A stretch of DNA of 64,000 nucleotides, taken from NCBI GenBank assembly GCA_041748655.1, contig JBGTCV010000085.1:1-64000 (forward strand), in the 5' to 3' direction. The stretch comes from Leptofilum sp041748655 (GTDB lineage Bacteria > Chloroflexota > Anaerolineae > Promineifilales > Promineifilaceae). The position numbers and the translations under genes are program-made. Within the stretch, counting starts at the first letter, position 1; every line of letters begins with the position of its first letter. Below the pieces are notes generated by a model. The model was not told where the DNA came from. It saw only the letters and a program-made list of their open reading frames with translations, and searched no databases. Positions 15,410 through 24,484 of the stretch are shown here, in pieces.

Positions 15410-17080
15410 TTACCCCTGCAACCGAAGGCGTACGCGCCGGTAAACATCGGTGGCAACCATGAAGCTGAAAAAGCCCAGGGTCGCCGGAATGACAATCTTG
15501 TAGAAGAGATCAACCAGAAAGACGAGCGGGTTGTTCTGCAAAGATGGCTTGAAATGACTGGTCCAGCTGTCTGGGAAGTTCTCGGTGGCGTTGGGATGGC
15601 ACTCCTGGCAGGTTGCCAACAAATTGGCTTTAATGCCCGCTTCTGGGTCGTCTGGGGCCAGGATGGCGTGGACACCGTGGCAGTCGTAGCAGACAGCTTT
15701 ATTGGTTTCTGCGTTTGGGTCTTCATGCTCAAACAGGGTCACGGTGGTACCGTGAAAATCGGCCACATAGGTGTCGAACACGTCGGTGGAGATGTCGTAT
15801 TTTTCCATCAGCGCGACATCAGCGTGGCATTCGGCGCACAGCTGAGGTGAGCGAATGCGGAACAGCGCTGTGGTGGGGTCGGTAATGTTGTGGACGCCGT
15901 GGCAGTTGATGCAGGTAGGCACGTCTGGGTTGCTATCGCTGAGCAGCGCCGCACCGTGGACGCTGGTGGTGTACTCTTCAAAGATGGTGCTGTGGCACTG
16001 TTCGCAGGTGTAGGAAATCCGCTCGCGGGGTTCGTTAGGGACAGGGGTGTCGTGTGCGCCGTGGCAGTCGGTACAAACGGCCGCTTCCGGGTGACCCTCC
16101 GCAATCGCCATACCATGCACATCGTCCAGCGCCTGGTCGTAGTTTGGTTCGTGACAGCGGCCGCACAGCGGGTATTGTTCCAGGTTGTATTCCCGTAAAC
16201 TTTGGGCCGTCACAGGCTCATGCGGGAAGACGACATTTTCGTGGCAGTCGGTGCAGGCCAGCGGCTGCCAGGTGTTGGCCTCGCCGTGAACGGAATCGTG
16301 CAGCGCCGCTGCATCAATAGTGAGGGAAACGGTGTCGCCGTTGGGGAAGGTGTAGCTCCGATCTGGCTGACCGTGGCAGGCCAGGCAGTAACTGTTGTCT
16401 ACCTGCTGCGTAAACAGCCCGGCCTGGATAATGGCCGTTACCCGGCTCGCTTCCACCAAAGAGACCTCTTCCTGAAGATGACAATCGATGCACGCCTCGG
16501 TGCCTTGCCCCGCCTGCCATTCTGCCACGGTCAGCACATCGTGCGAGCCGTGACAGTCGGTACAGGCCACCGGGTTTTCAGCTTCCGGGCCGGGATGGCT
16601 GGTAAGGTGGGGCTGCACGTGGCAGCTTTCGCAGTTAGCCGACTGTTCCAGCGTATAGTCGCGTAAATTCTCGGCGGTAACGGGAGCGTGCGGCTGCTGG
16701 TAATTGTTGATGGGCTGGTGGCAGCTGGTGCAGCTTAATGGCTCTGCGGCGGCTTGCCCGTGAGCTGAGTTGGCCAAAATGGCCAGGTCCACCCGCGCCG
16801 GGATTGTTTCTCCAGAGGGGAACAGTACCTCTTGTTCTGTGTCCTGGTGGCACAGCTGGCAGGCGGTGTCGCTGGGAATTTGGGCATGGGGCAATACGGC
16901 CGTTTCCATTTGTGGCAGCGTTTGCGCCAGGCCAGTCATGGGGGGATGTGATTGGATAACGGCCGTAATATCTGGCTCTGGTGCGGCCTGCGTAGGCAGC
17001 ACATAAATCGCTACCAAACAGGCCAGAACTGCACACACCGTGCCCCAAACAACACGCCGCTTGTTAGTCAACTGATCCAA
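15410..17080 (-). CDS. 14-heme membrane-anchored c-type cytochrome
   Basis: Fourteen CxxCH motifs occur in one protein: CQLCH, CTSCH, CESCH, CTDCH, CIDCH, CLACH, CTDCH, CGRCH, CTDCH, CEQCH, CINCH, CAECH, CYDCH and CQECH. Many of the CTDCHG-type motifs are followed by (S/A/V)H, as in cytochrome c3/NapC-like chains. An N-terminal signal-anchor (VVWGTVCAVLACLVAIYVLP) and a C-terminal helix (LVDLFYKIVIPATLGFFSFMVA) suggest two membrane anchors. I take TTG 17080 as start because GGAGG lies 6 bases upstream; the in-frame ATG at 17119 has none. This gives 556 residues. It sits between the octaheme lipoprotein gene (48-base gap) and the cytochrome b gene (3-base gap), so it probably wires cytochrome b to outer carriers. 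Confidence 0.9.
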   Translation of the reverse strand: MDQLTNKRRVVWGTVCAVLACLVAIYVLPTQAAPEPDITAVIQSHPPMTGLAQTLPQMETAVLPHAQIPSDTACQLCHQDTEQEVLFPSGETIPARVDLAILANSAHGQAAAEPLSCTSCHQPINNYQQPHAPVTAENLRDYTLEQSANCESCHVQPHLTSHPGPEAENPVACTDCHGSHDVLTVAEWQAGQGTEACIDCHLQEEVSLVEASRVTAIIQAGLFTQQVDNSYCLACHGQPDRSYTFPNGDTVSLTIDAAALHDSVHGEANTWQPLACTDCHENVVFPHEPVTAQSLREYNLEQYPLCGRCHEPNYDQALDDVHGMAIAEGHPEAAVCTDCHGAHDTPVPNEPRERISYTCEQCHSTIFEEYTTSVHGAALLSDSNPDVPTCINCHGVHNITDPTTALFRIRSPQLCAECHADVALMEKYDISTDVFDTYVADFHGTTVTLFEHEDPNAETNKAVCYDCHGVHAILAPDDPEAGIKANLLATCQECHPNATENFPDSWTSHFKPSLQNNPLVFLVDLFYKIVIPATLGFFSFMVATDVYRRVRLRLQG

Positions 17081-17128
17081 ACGTAGCCTCCAATAAATAT
17101 CAAAATGGGTTGAAATCAAAACAACAGC

Positions 17129-18421
17129 TTAGGGTGTTTCAGAATCGTCAGGCGCGTCTTCGGTTGCAGGTTCGGCCGTTTCCACAGCAGGTGGCGGGGT
17201 ATGATACCCAATCGCCAGAGCGATAAGGTCTTCATCCGATACCGTAACGCCGCGCCCATCTGGGTTGTGGCAGTGACGACAGGCAAAGTCCAGGGAAAGT
17301 TGGGAGAGCGCCACCGTGCCATCTTCCGTAAACTGCCCTATCTGGGTCGGATCAATGGCCATCATATGGGTGCGTATATCACCCGTAAACATATCTGGAT
17401 TGCCTACCGCATTTTTGGTAAGGCGCGGCATGTGGCAGTCGATACAGTTTACGCCACTGATGCGGTCGTGGCCCGCTTCATATTTTGCCTCGGCAAAGTG
17501 GCAGTTTTCACAGTTGGTGCGCACCGCAGGCAGGCCCGCCTCGCGCAGCTGCACCACACCCGTGTGCGGATCGTGGCATACCACACAATCCAGGGTAATG
17601 TGCTTGCTTTGGAACAGCTCTTCATACTGCTCATGGTGTTGAATGAAGCCGCCAGAAGCGTTCACTTCCTCAACTGAACCACGGGAATGACAGGCGCCGC
17701 ACGATGCAGCGTCCCGGTCAATGATGGCGCGTACGGTGATGGGGTTTTCGGCGTGCTGACTGCCTGCGCCGTGGCATTCTTCACATTGAATGCCGCCAAA
17801 TGCCCAGGTGCCAGCCAATCCTGGCAGGCCATCCTGATTGCCAATGGGGCTGTAGCCAGTGGTGTGGCAGGTGCCGCAGGTGTAAGACAGATTTTCTTCC
17901 CCGGCATGGTAGCCAACCCAATTGTTGCCTAAATCAAGCGTTGCGTTGTAGAGGTTGTATTGGGTGGTCGCGTTTTCATCTGCACCGGTAATGATGTAAC
18001 CATCCTGATCAATGAAACGAGCTTTCCAGTTATACCCGCCAATGACGTAGCTGATGTCGTCCCAGGTATAACCTTCCGGCGGATTGCGGACTTCTGAGAA
18101 GGGATATTGTGGAGGCTGCCCATCTACTACCGCATTTAGCTTGTAGGGATGACCACTGAGCATGAAGGTATCGTACAGGTCCTGGTGGCACTCGCCGCAC
18201 GCTTCGCTGCCAATAAAAGTTGGCGGGGTATAGCTGAGTCCGTCTTGCCCAGAGGGTCCGGCAACACCCTGCGCGCCTTGTGCTCCAGCGGGTCCTGGCG
18301 GGCCTTGCGCCCCTGCCGGGCCTTGAGGTCCTTCTGGGCCGACCTTCCCGGCACAGGCGGCCATGAGCGCGACAACGGCCGTAATGAGCAGCATCTTTAG
18401 GAACCACTGCTTGCGTTGCAT
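17129..18421 (-). CDS. Octaheme c-type cytochrome lipoprotein with collagen-like stalk
   Basis: The start is ATG 18421, with GGAGG upstream. The 430-residue product has a lipobox ALMAAC (Cys23) immediately followed by twelve uninterrupted Gly-X-Y triplets (residues 25-60, for example GPEGPQGPAGAQGPPGPAG), a collagen-like segment. Eight CxxCH motifs follow (CGECH, CGTCH, CEECH, CGACH, CVVCH, CENCH, CIDCH, CRHCH) in an arrangement like the cytochrome c554/multiheme nitrite-reductase-related fold. The tail is acidic and Pro/Thr-rich. It is first in the operon. I infer a lipid-anchored cytochrome held away from the membrane by a trimeric collagen-like stalk. Catalytic activity (for example on nitrogen or sulfur oxyanions) cannot be excluded. 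Confidence 0.9.
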   Translation of the reverse strand: MQRKQWFLKMLLITAVVALMAACAGKVGPEGPQGPAGAQGPPGPAGAQGAQGVAGPSGQDGLSYTPPTFIGSEACGECHQDLYDTFMLSGHPYKLNAVVDGQPPQYPFSEVRNPPEGYTWDDISYVIGGYNWKARFIDQDGYIITGADENATTQYNLYNATLDLGNNWVGYHAGEENLSYTCGTCHTTGYSPIGNQDGLPGLAGTWAFGGIQCEECHGAGSQHAENPITVRAIIDRDAASCGACHSRGSVEEVNASGGFIQHHEQYEELFQSKHITLDCVVCHDPHTGVVQLREAGLPAVRTNCENCHFAEAKYEAGHDRISGVNCIDCHMPRLTKNAVGNPDMFTGDIRTHMMAIDPTQIGQFTEDGTVALSQLSLDFACRHCHNPDGRGVTVSDEDLIALAIGYHTPPPAVETAEPATEDAPDDSETP

Positions 18422-18971
18422 AGAACCTCCTCTCTTCTTTCGGAACAAGTGCAAATTGGGCATGTTTCGGATGGTTAATATAATATTCTCTTATACTTAG
18501 CTAATGTTTTTTCTTATTGTAGCGGTAAAAGACAGTCCTGCATAATGAAAAATGGGTTGGTTGTTGAAGGAGGAACGTGTGGATATAAACTCTACCTCTG
18601 GTAATGATAAGCGATACTTATTAATACGTAAAGTCTTAAGAGGTAAATGAAGTCGGGAACAAGCCGGGCTGGCAAAAATGTGCGGCGTATCGAATTAAAA
18701 ATAGCGCTGCGGCAGGTCATGGAAACGGGCTGGTGGCAAACGGCCGTTTGTCGTTAAATTCCCCAAAACAAGGTATAATTCAGTCCGGTTCTACACCTGA
18801 AAAATGAATAATTCACCACCGGGACATGGTGGTTTTTTGCTTAATTAGGCTCAATATCTATGACTGTAATTAAGTAATTGCGTAACTTAAGTAATTAACC
18901 AGTCCAACTAGCCAATTACATAATTACCCAGTTACATCATTACGCTGTAAACCCTCTCTGGAGGCTCCGCT
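18422..18971. other. 550-base divergent spacer between the cytochrome operon and gyrA
   Basis: No open reading frame with family support is visible. The left 130 bases are AT-rich, with several TATAAT-like words reading toward the cytochrome operon (around 18478-18500). The middle has one ACGGCCGT copy (18740). The right part carries a TATAAT (18774-18779), a hairpin with T-run (18815-18838) and, at about 18862-18945, the GTAATTAAGTAATT-type stuttered repeat. Confidence 0.5.
18774..18838 (+). promoter_or_regulatory. Candidate gyrA promoter and leader hairpin/attenuator
   Basis: TATAAT at 18774-18779 could be a -10 box, though no good -35 box is at ideal spacing (TTGTCG lies 20 bases upstream). 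About 35 bases downstream a short stem ACCACC/GGTGGT (18815-18820 and 18828-18833) is followed by six T residues. The order promoter, intrinsic-terminator-like hairpin, then gyrA suggests premature termination or a short RNA. This is pattern-based only. Confidence 0.35.
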
Positions 18972-21527
18972 TTGGACGACAATAACATCGGAACGATTAA
19001 CCCAATTGATATTAACCAGGAAATGCGCAACTCCTACCTGGATTACGCCATGAGCGTCATTGTGGCCCGTGCCCTGCCCGACGCCCGCGATGGACTCAAG
19101 CCCGTTCACCGGCGCATTTTGTATGCCATGTGGGACATGGGCATTCGGGCCAACACGCCGCACCGCAAAAGCGCCCGTATTGTGGGTGAGGTGCTAGGTA
19201 AATACCATCCGCATAGTGATACGGCCGTTTACGACGCCATGGTACGGATGGCCCAATACTTCTCCATGCGCTACATGCTGGTAGATGGCCAGGGCAACTT
19301 CGGCAGTGTGGACGGCGACAGCGCCGCCGCCATGCGCTACACTGAAGCCAGGCTCTCTCGCATCGCCCACGAACTTCTTGAAGATATTGATAAAAATACC
19401 GTCGAATTTATCCCCAACTTCGACGACAGCCTGGTAGAGCCAGACCTGATGCCTGCCCGACTGCCCAACCTGCTGCTTAACGGCTCCGCCGGTATTGCCG
19501 TGGGCATGGCCACCAACATCCCGCCACACAACCTCACCGAGCTCTGCGAAGCCATCGCCTACCTGATCGAACGTTACGACGACATCGACAACGTGACGCT
19601 AGATGAGCTTATGCAGTTTGTCAAAGGGCCAGATTTCCCCACTGGTGGCCTTATTATTGGCAACGAAGGGATTCGCAGCGCCTACGCCACCGGCCGTGGC
19701 CGGGTAGTCATGCGAGCCAGGGCCGAAATCGAGCCGCTGCCGCGCAACCCGGAACGGCAGCGCATCAACATCACCGAGATTCCCTTCCAGGTAAATAAAG
19801 CAATGCTTATTGAGCGGATGGCGGAACTGGTGAACAAAGGGGTCATCACCGACATCAGCGATTTGCGGGATGAGTCTGACAAGCGGGGCATCTCCATTAT
19901 TGTGGAGCTGAAGCGTCATACCCAGCCGCTCAAGGTGCTGAACCAGCTGTACAAGCACACCGCCTTGCAAACCACCTTTGGCGTGCAGATGCTGGCCCTG
20001 GTGGATAAGCAGCCCCGGCTGCTTTCGCTCAAGCGTGCCCTGCAAATCCATATCGAGCACCGGATTGAGGTGATTACACGGCGCACCCGGTTTGATCTAG
20101 ACAAAGCATTGAAGCGACAGCACATTTTGGTTGGCCTGCTTATCGCTTTAGAACATTTGGATGAAGTCATTGCCACCATTCGCCAATCTCCCGATGCCGA
20201 TACCGCCCGGGCGCAGTTAATGGAGCGATTTGGTCTGTCTGAACCACAATCTATTGCCATTTTGGATATGCAGCTGCGCCGTCTGGCTGCCCTGGAACGG
20301 CAAAAGATTGAAGACGAGCACCGGGAAGTGACGGCGCATATTGCCTACCTGGAAGGATTGCTGGCCGATAAAAAGAAGATTTTGGGCCTGATTCTGGAAG
20401 ATATTAACGAACTAAAAGAAAAATACGGCGACGAACGCGCTTCGCAAATTATGCTGGGCATGGATGCCGACCTGAACATGGAAGATTTGATTCAGGACGA
20501 AGATGTGTTGATCTCCATCACACAGCGCGGCTTTATCAAGCGCACACCAGCTGCGGCATACCGCGTTCAGGCGCGTGGCGGCAAGGGGCTGATTGGCATG
20601 GGCCGCCGCGAAGAAGACCAACTAGAGCATCTGTTTGCTGCCGGATCGCTCAACACGATTCTGTTCTTCTCGGATCGGGGTAAGGTGTATGCGGAAAAGG
20701 CGTACAACATCCCGGAACTGGACCGCACGGCCAAGGGAACTTCGTTGATGAATATTTTGCCCCTGATGCCGGAGGAAAATATTACGGCCGCTTTGCCCGT
20801 ACACAGCTTTGAAGATGCCGAATACCTCACCATGATCACCCGAAAGGGCAAAATTAAGCGAGTGGAGGTTAACATTTTTGAAAACGTGCGCCCCAGTGGC
20901 CTGATCGCCCTCGGCCTGGACGATGACGACAGCCTGGGCTGGGTGAAGCTAACTGAAGGCAAGCAAGACCTTATTATTGTGAGCGAGCAAGGTAAGGGGA
21001 TTCGCTTTAGTGAACAAGATGTACGGCCGATGGGACGCGGCGCAGTTGGGGTAAAAGCCATTCGTCTAGACAGCTGGGACCGGGTAGCAGGGGCTGATGT
21101 GGTGGTGCCGGAAGCCGACTTGCTGGTAATTACCGAAAAAGGGTACGGCAAGCGCACGCCGCTGGATGAGTACCGCCTGCAAAACCGGTATGGCCAGGGG
21201 GTGCGGGCGATGGTGCTGACGCCGGAGCGCACGGGCAAAATTGTCACGGCCCGCGTGGTGACACCAAGGGATGAGGTAACCTGTATTTCGGCCAACGGCA
21301 TTATTCTACGCACCGCTACGGACCACATTTCCCAGCAGGGGCGCTCGACGCAGGGGGTGCGGGTCATGGATTTGCGGGCCGGGGACAGTGTGGCCTCGGT
21401 GGCGCTCATTCGGGAAGGCCAGCTGTCGCAGGTGAATGGAGATGACACAGCGGAAGAAATTGAGAACGAAATGCCTGCTGAACAAAATGGCGCAGGCGGG
21501 AATTTGCCTGTAAGTGACACCGCCTGA
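18972..21527 (+). CDS. gyrA: DNA gyrase subunit A
   Basis: This 851-residue protein is the breakage-reunion subunit of the type II topoisomerase that supercoils DNA. The catalytic tyrosine is Tyr123 in AAMRYTEARLS. The quinolone-pocket region reads HPHSDTAVYDAMVRMAQ, with Thr84 and Asp88 at the places of E. coli Ser83 and Asp87. The C-terminal beta-pinwheel begins with a GyrA-box, QARGGKG, which separates it from ParC. The tail is acidic. The start codon is TTG at 18972, with GGAGG about 8 bases upstream. No gyrB is in the window. The gene contains only one full ACGGCCGT motif in 2.5 kb, fewer than its neighbours. Confidence 0.97.
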   Translation: MDDNNIGTINPIDINQEMRNSYLDYAMSVIVARALPDARDGLKPVHRRILYAMWDMGIRANTPHRKSARIVGEVLGKYHPHSDTAVYDAMVRMAQYFSMRYMLVDGQGNFGSVDGDSAAAMRYTEARLSRIAHELLEDIDKNTVEFIPNFDDSLVEPDLMPARLPNLLLNGSAGIAVGMATNIPPHNLTELCEAIAYLIERYDDIDNVTLDELMQFVKGPDFPTGGLIIGNEGIRSAYATGRGRVVMRARAEIEPLPRNPERQRINITEIPFQVNKAMLIERMAELVNKGVITDISDLRDESDKRGISIIVELKRHTQPLKVLNQLYKHTALQTTFGVQMLALVDKQPRLLSLKRALQIHIEHRIEVITRRTRFDLDKALKRQHILVGLLIALEHLDEVIATIRQSPDADTARAQLMERFGLSEPQSIAILDMQLRRLAALERQKIEDEHREVTAHIAYLEGLLADKKKILGLILEDINELKEKYGDERASQIMLGMDADLNMEDLIQDEDVLISITQRGFIKRTPAAAYRVQARGGKGLIGMGRREEDQLEHLFAAGSLNTILFFSDRGKVYAEKAYNIPELDRTAKGTSLMNILPLMPEENITAALPVHSFEDAEYLTMITRKGKIKRVEVNIFENVRPSGLIALGLDDDDSLGWVKLTEGKQDLIIVSEQGKGIRFSEQDVRPMGRGAVGVKAIRLDSWDRVAGADVVVPEADLLVITEKGYGKRTPLDEYRLQNRYGQGVRAMVLTPERTGKIVTARVVTPRDEVTCISANGIILRTATDHISQQGRSTQGVRVMDLRAGDSVASVALIREGQLSQVNGDDTAEEIENEMPAEQNGAGGNLPVSDTA

Positions 21528-21560
21528 GAAAGCTGTTCAGAGCGACTTGATTAAATACAG

Positions 21561-21591
21561 AAGAGCATCGAAATTTCGATGCTCTTTTTTT
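21561..21591 (+). terminator. Intrinsic terminator of gyrA
   Basis: A perfect palindrome AAGAGCATCGAAA/TTTCGATGCTCTT (21561-21586) runs into a T tract 33 bases after the gyrA stop. Confidence 0.93.
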
Positions 21592-21728
21592 GTGACAAAT
21601 GGGTCAGGGGCAATACGGCCGTTTCCCGCCTATTTCCTATATTTTTCCCCGACACCGCCTCGTATACTACAAAGTGGTACACTTGCCAGGTTATTTTAAG
21701 CCAGTGGGGTGTGTAGGTTTTAGGTGTT

Positions 21729-23147
21729 TTGAAATTTTGCGGAGTAACTGAACCATTGGGTAAGCGCAGTTCGCAGGCCGCCCTTACTATTCAAACAGGT
21801 AGATACATGTCAACAGGCCAACTGATGAAGCTTCTGGCGCCCGTCATGAAGCTGGAAAATATGGAAATTCCCGTCGGGTTAATTCAGGATATTATCTTTC
21901 GCCTTCTTTTTAACGAAAGTGATGTCAATATTGCCCGGTTTGCTGAAGTGCTGGGTGTTCATCCCAGCCTGGTAGATGAGCTGCTAGCCCGGATGAAGCA
22001 GGAACATCTGGTGGAAGTGGTAAAGGCGGGTGGTTTGGGCAGCCTCAGCTTTACCTATGGTTTAACAGAAGCGGGTGCCAGGCGAGCCCGCGATTCGTTT
22101 GAGCGCAGCCAGTATGTGGGGCGAGCGCCCATCTCGCTGGATAAGTATACCGAGGCGATCATGCTGCAATCCAAACGGCAGCAGCGGATTACCCCGACAC
22201 AGGTAAAGCAGGCGCTGGGCTTTTTGATTTTGCCAGAGAATTTTGATAGGCGCATTGGCCCGGCAGTCAATGCGGGCACGTCGCTCTTTTTATATGGCCC
22301 GCCCGGCAACGGCAAAACGACCATTGCCCAGGCAATTGCCAAGCTGATTGCCCGTGATTCGCCTATTTGGCTGCCAGATGCCATTACGGTGGGGGGGCAG
22401 ATCATCCGTGTGTTTGATCCGCTGGTGCATACGCCGGTGACGAATGATGAGTTGGCGATGCATACGGGGACGTTGGTAAACGGCCGTACCGAAAAGTTAA
22501 AATACGATCAGCGATGGCGGTTGTTTGAACGCCCCGCCGTTATGGTTGGTGGCGAACTCACCATGGACTCGTTGGACCTGCGCTACGAACCCATTGCCAA
22601 AGTGTATGAAGCCCCCCTTCAGCTAAAGGCCAACGGCGGCATGTTCCTCATCGACGACTTTGGCCGCCAGCAAATTAGCCCACAGGAGCTGTTGAACCGC
22701 TGGATTGTGCCCCTGGAAAGCGGTTTCGACTTTTTACGGCTGCAATCGGGCCAAAGTTTAGAGGTGCCCTTTCGCCAGCTCATCGTTTTTTCCACCAACC
22801 TGGATCCGATGCAGCTGGTTGATGGCGCGTTTTTGCGCCGTATTCAAATGAAGGTGGAGGTGGGCGGCCCCAGCGAAAAACTGTTCTACCAAATCTTCAC
22901 CGAATCTTGTAAATCGCTCAATATGCCGTTCGACAAAAAGTCATTTGTACATTTACTGCAAAAATGGTATCGCGGCCCCAACCGGGTGATGCAGGCGGTG
23001 CATCCCCGCGACATTGTAAAAACAATTATCTCCATCTGCAATTACGACAGCACCCCAGCCCGGCTGACGCCGGAGCTGGTAGATGAAGCGTGTTCAAGCT
23101 ATTTTGTAGAGGGCGATGTGGCGGCTACTTCGTCGGATCAGACATAG
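21729..23147 (+). CDS. AAA-type ATPase with N-terminal winged-helix-like region
   Basis: The product is up to 472 residues. Residues about 27-130 are helical and end in a winged-helix-like unit (SLVDELLARMKQEHLVEVV...FTYGLTEAG). The ATPase core follows, with Walker A GPPGNGKTT (about 195-203), Walker B MFLIDDFG (about 308-315) and a sensor segment IVFSTNLDP. The family resembles MoxR/ClpX-like predicted chaperone ATPases of COG0714 type; no substrate is known. The start is uncertain: TTG 21729, TTG 21756 (GGAG 11 bases upstream) or ATG 21807 (weak signal) are all in frame, and the conserved part begins after 21807. It stands alone between gyrA and a convergent degV-family gene. Confidence 0.8.
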   Translation: MKFCGVTEPLGKRSSQAALTIQTGRYMSTGQLMKLLAPVMKLENMEIPVGLIQDIIFRLLFNESDVNIARFAEVLGVHPSLVDELLARMKQEHLVEVVKAGGLGSLSFTYGLTEAGARRARDSFERSQYVGRAPISLDKYTEAIMLQSKRQQRITPTQVKQALGFLILPENFDRRIGPAVNAGTSLFLYGPPGNGKTTIAQAIAKLIARDSPIWLPDAITVGGQIIRVFDPLVHTPVTNDELAMHTGTLVNGRTEKLKYDQRWRLFERPAVMVGGELTMDSLDLRYEPIAKVYEAPLQLKANGGMFLIDDFGRQQISPQELLNRWIVPLESGFDFLRLQSGQSLEVPFRQLIVFSTNLDPMQLVDGAFLRRIQMKVEVGGPSEKLFYQIFTESCKSLNMPFDKKSFVHLLQKWYRGPNRVMQAVHPRDIVKTIISICNYDSTPARLTPELVDEACSSYFVEGDVAATSSDQT

Positions 23148-23194
23148 CGCCGGTCAGTCGATGAACGGTGGGCAGTATCCAGCGAAAAATAAAA

Positions 23195-23220
23195 AAGCCG
23201 GGGGCAAATGCCCCCGGCTT
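23195..23220. terminator. Bidirectional intrinsic terminator
   Basis: An 11-bp GC-rich stem (AAGCCGGGGGC/GCCCCCGGCTT) with a 4-base loop lies between convergent genes, with an A tract on the left and a T-rich tract on the right. Confidence 0.93.
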
Positions 23221-23225
23221 TTGTT

Positions 23226-24077
23226 TTAGGCGGCGTAGTAGACTAGCCCCACAGCGCCTGGCCCCACGTGGGCCCCAATGACCGGGCTTAACTCTACCAG
23301 GTGCAGTTCGACCGGGTTCAGCTGCTGCTTCACTTGTTCGTAGATAGCCTGGCCTTCTTCTGCGGCGGCGGCATGAATAACAGCCGCTTTTACATTTTGC
23401 TTGCCGGCCATCTCATCAACGGCCGTTTGCACCATGCTGGCCACCGCCTTCTTCTTGGTACGCACCTTGGCCAGCGGCTCAATTTTGCCTTCAACCAGCC
23501 CCAGAACCGGTTTGATGGAAAGCATAGACCCAATCAGGCGGTTCGCGCCGCCAATACGGCCGCCTCTGTGCAAAAATTCCAGCGTATCGACGACAAACCG
23601 CACGCGCATACCATCCACCAGGGCGCGGGCGGCTTCAGCGGCGGCTTTGTAATCTGCGCCGTTTTCGATGGCGCGGACGGCGGCCAATACCATATACCCC
23701 AGCCCCATCGCCGATGATTGTGAATCGACAATCTCGATCGGATAATCTTCCATCATGCCAACAGCGGCCTGAGCGGAAGCCTGGGTGCCGCTGAGGGATT
23801 TAGAGATGAGGATGGCGACGATGGATTCGGCCGTTTCAGCCACCTTAGAGAAAAACTCATGGAACTCACCGGCCGATGGCTGGGAAGTGGTGGGCATCTC
23901 TTTGGCCGTGGCCAGGCGAGCATAGAAGGCATCTGGCTTGATGTCTACATCGTCACGCAGGCTGCTGCCTTCCCAGTTGAGAATCTGGGGAATAACGTGA
24001 ATGTTGTATTGGGCTACCAGGGCTGGTGGAATGTAGGCGGTGCTGTCTACAACGACAGCAACTTTTGCTTTACTCAT
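23226..24077 (-). CDS. DegV family fatty-acid-binding protein
   Basis: The start is ATG 24077, with AGGAG 8 bases upstream; the longer frame to 24215 has no signal. The 283-residue product has the DegV pattern: VAVVVDSTAYIPP at the N-terminus, MPTTSQPSAGEF near 60-71, SKSLSGTQASAQ near 93-104, VDTLEFLHRGGRIGGA near 163-178, and a C-terminal GAHVGPGAVGLVYY. Family members bind fatty acids, and in Firmicutes FakB homologues present them to fatty-acid kinase FakA. No fakA-like (DAK) gene is adjacent here, so the partner must be elsewhere. It faces the AAA ATPase gene convergently across a strong terminator. Confidence 0.92.
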   Translation of the reverse strand: MSKAKVAVVVDSTAYIPPALVAQYNIHVIPQILNWEGSSLRDDVDIKPDAFYARLATAKEMPTTSQPSAGEFHEFFSKVAETAESIVAILISKSLSGTQASAQAAVGMMEDYPIEIVDSQSSAMGLGYMVLAAVRAIENGADYKAAAEAARALVDGMRVRFVVDTLEFLHRGGRIGGANRLIGSMLSIKPVLGLVEGKIEPLAKVRTKKKAVASMVQTAVDEMAGKQNVKAAVIHAAAAEEGQAIYEQVKQQLNPVELHLVELSPVIGAHVGPGAVGLVYYAA

Positions 24078-24293
24078 AAGATTAATCTCCTCTTTGTTTG
24101 CTCTTCCGAATTTCTTACGTTTTACCACAGAGTTGCCAGATGGGAAACGGCCGTTTCCCCTACACTCTGCTAAAAAGTGACGTAAGCGATGAATGGGTTG
24201 TAGATAGTAACCCACAGCCGCCCAAACCGTTTTGCTGATATTGGCAGATCAATCAATTTTGGGTCTTCAGGATTTTGCGGGGTTGACGCCATT

Positions 24294-24351
24294 TGTAGGG
24301 GCGACCCTTGTGGTCGCCCTCGACTGGGCGGGCACAAGACCCGCCCCTACA
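24294..24351. repeat. Intergenic palindrome TGTAGGGGCG...CGCCCCTACA
   Basis: Outer arms of 10 bases flank two inner hairpins (GGGCGACC..GGTCGCCC and GGGCGGGCACAAGACCCGCCC), all in a 58-base block. This word family is common between genes in many environmental genomes. A partial relative (GGCGAC...GTCGCC) is at 55143-55162. It lies upstream of the esterase gene. Confidence 0.8.
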
Positions 24352-24484
24352 TTTACAGATACCCCGCGAATTCCCAAAGAGCCTCAATTTTTAGGGTGAT
24401 TGCTGAAAAATTGATACAATGGCGCACCCATCTGGGTTTGTGTCGTCACAATTTATACGATTACGATTAGGAAGAGACAGCCGA

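Noticed and set aside
18862..18945. AT-rich GTAATTAAGTAATT block as a replication origin or DnaA region
   Set aside because: No DnaA boxes cluster and the same words recur between unrelated genes, so it is one of the dispersed repeat families.
20567..21520. 317-codon minus frame inside gyrA
   Set aside because: Antisense shadow of a conserved gene with Ser/Arg-rich product typical of such shadows.
24294..24351. Riboswitch or terminator upstream of the esterase gene
   Set aside because: The block is a widely dispersed GTAGGGGCG palindrome without T-run or known aptamer consensus.
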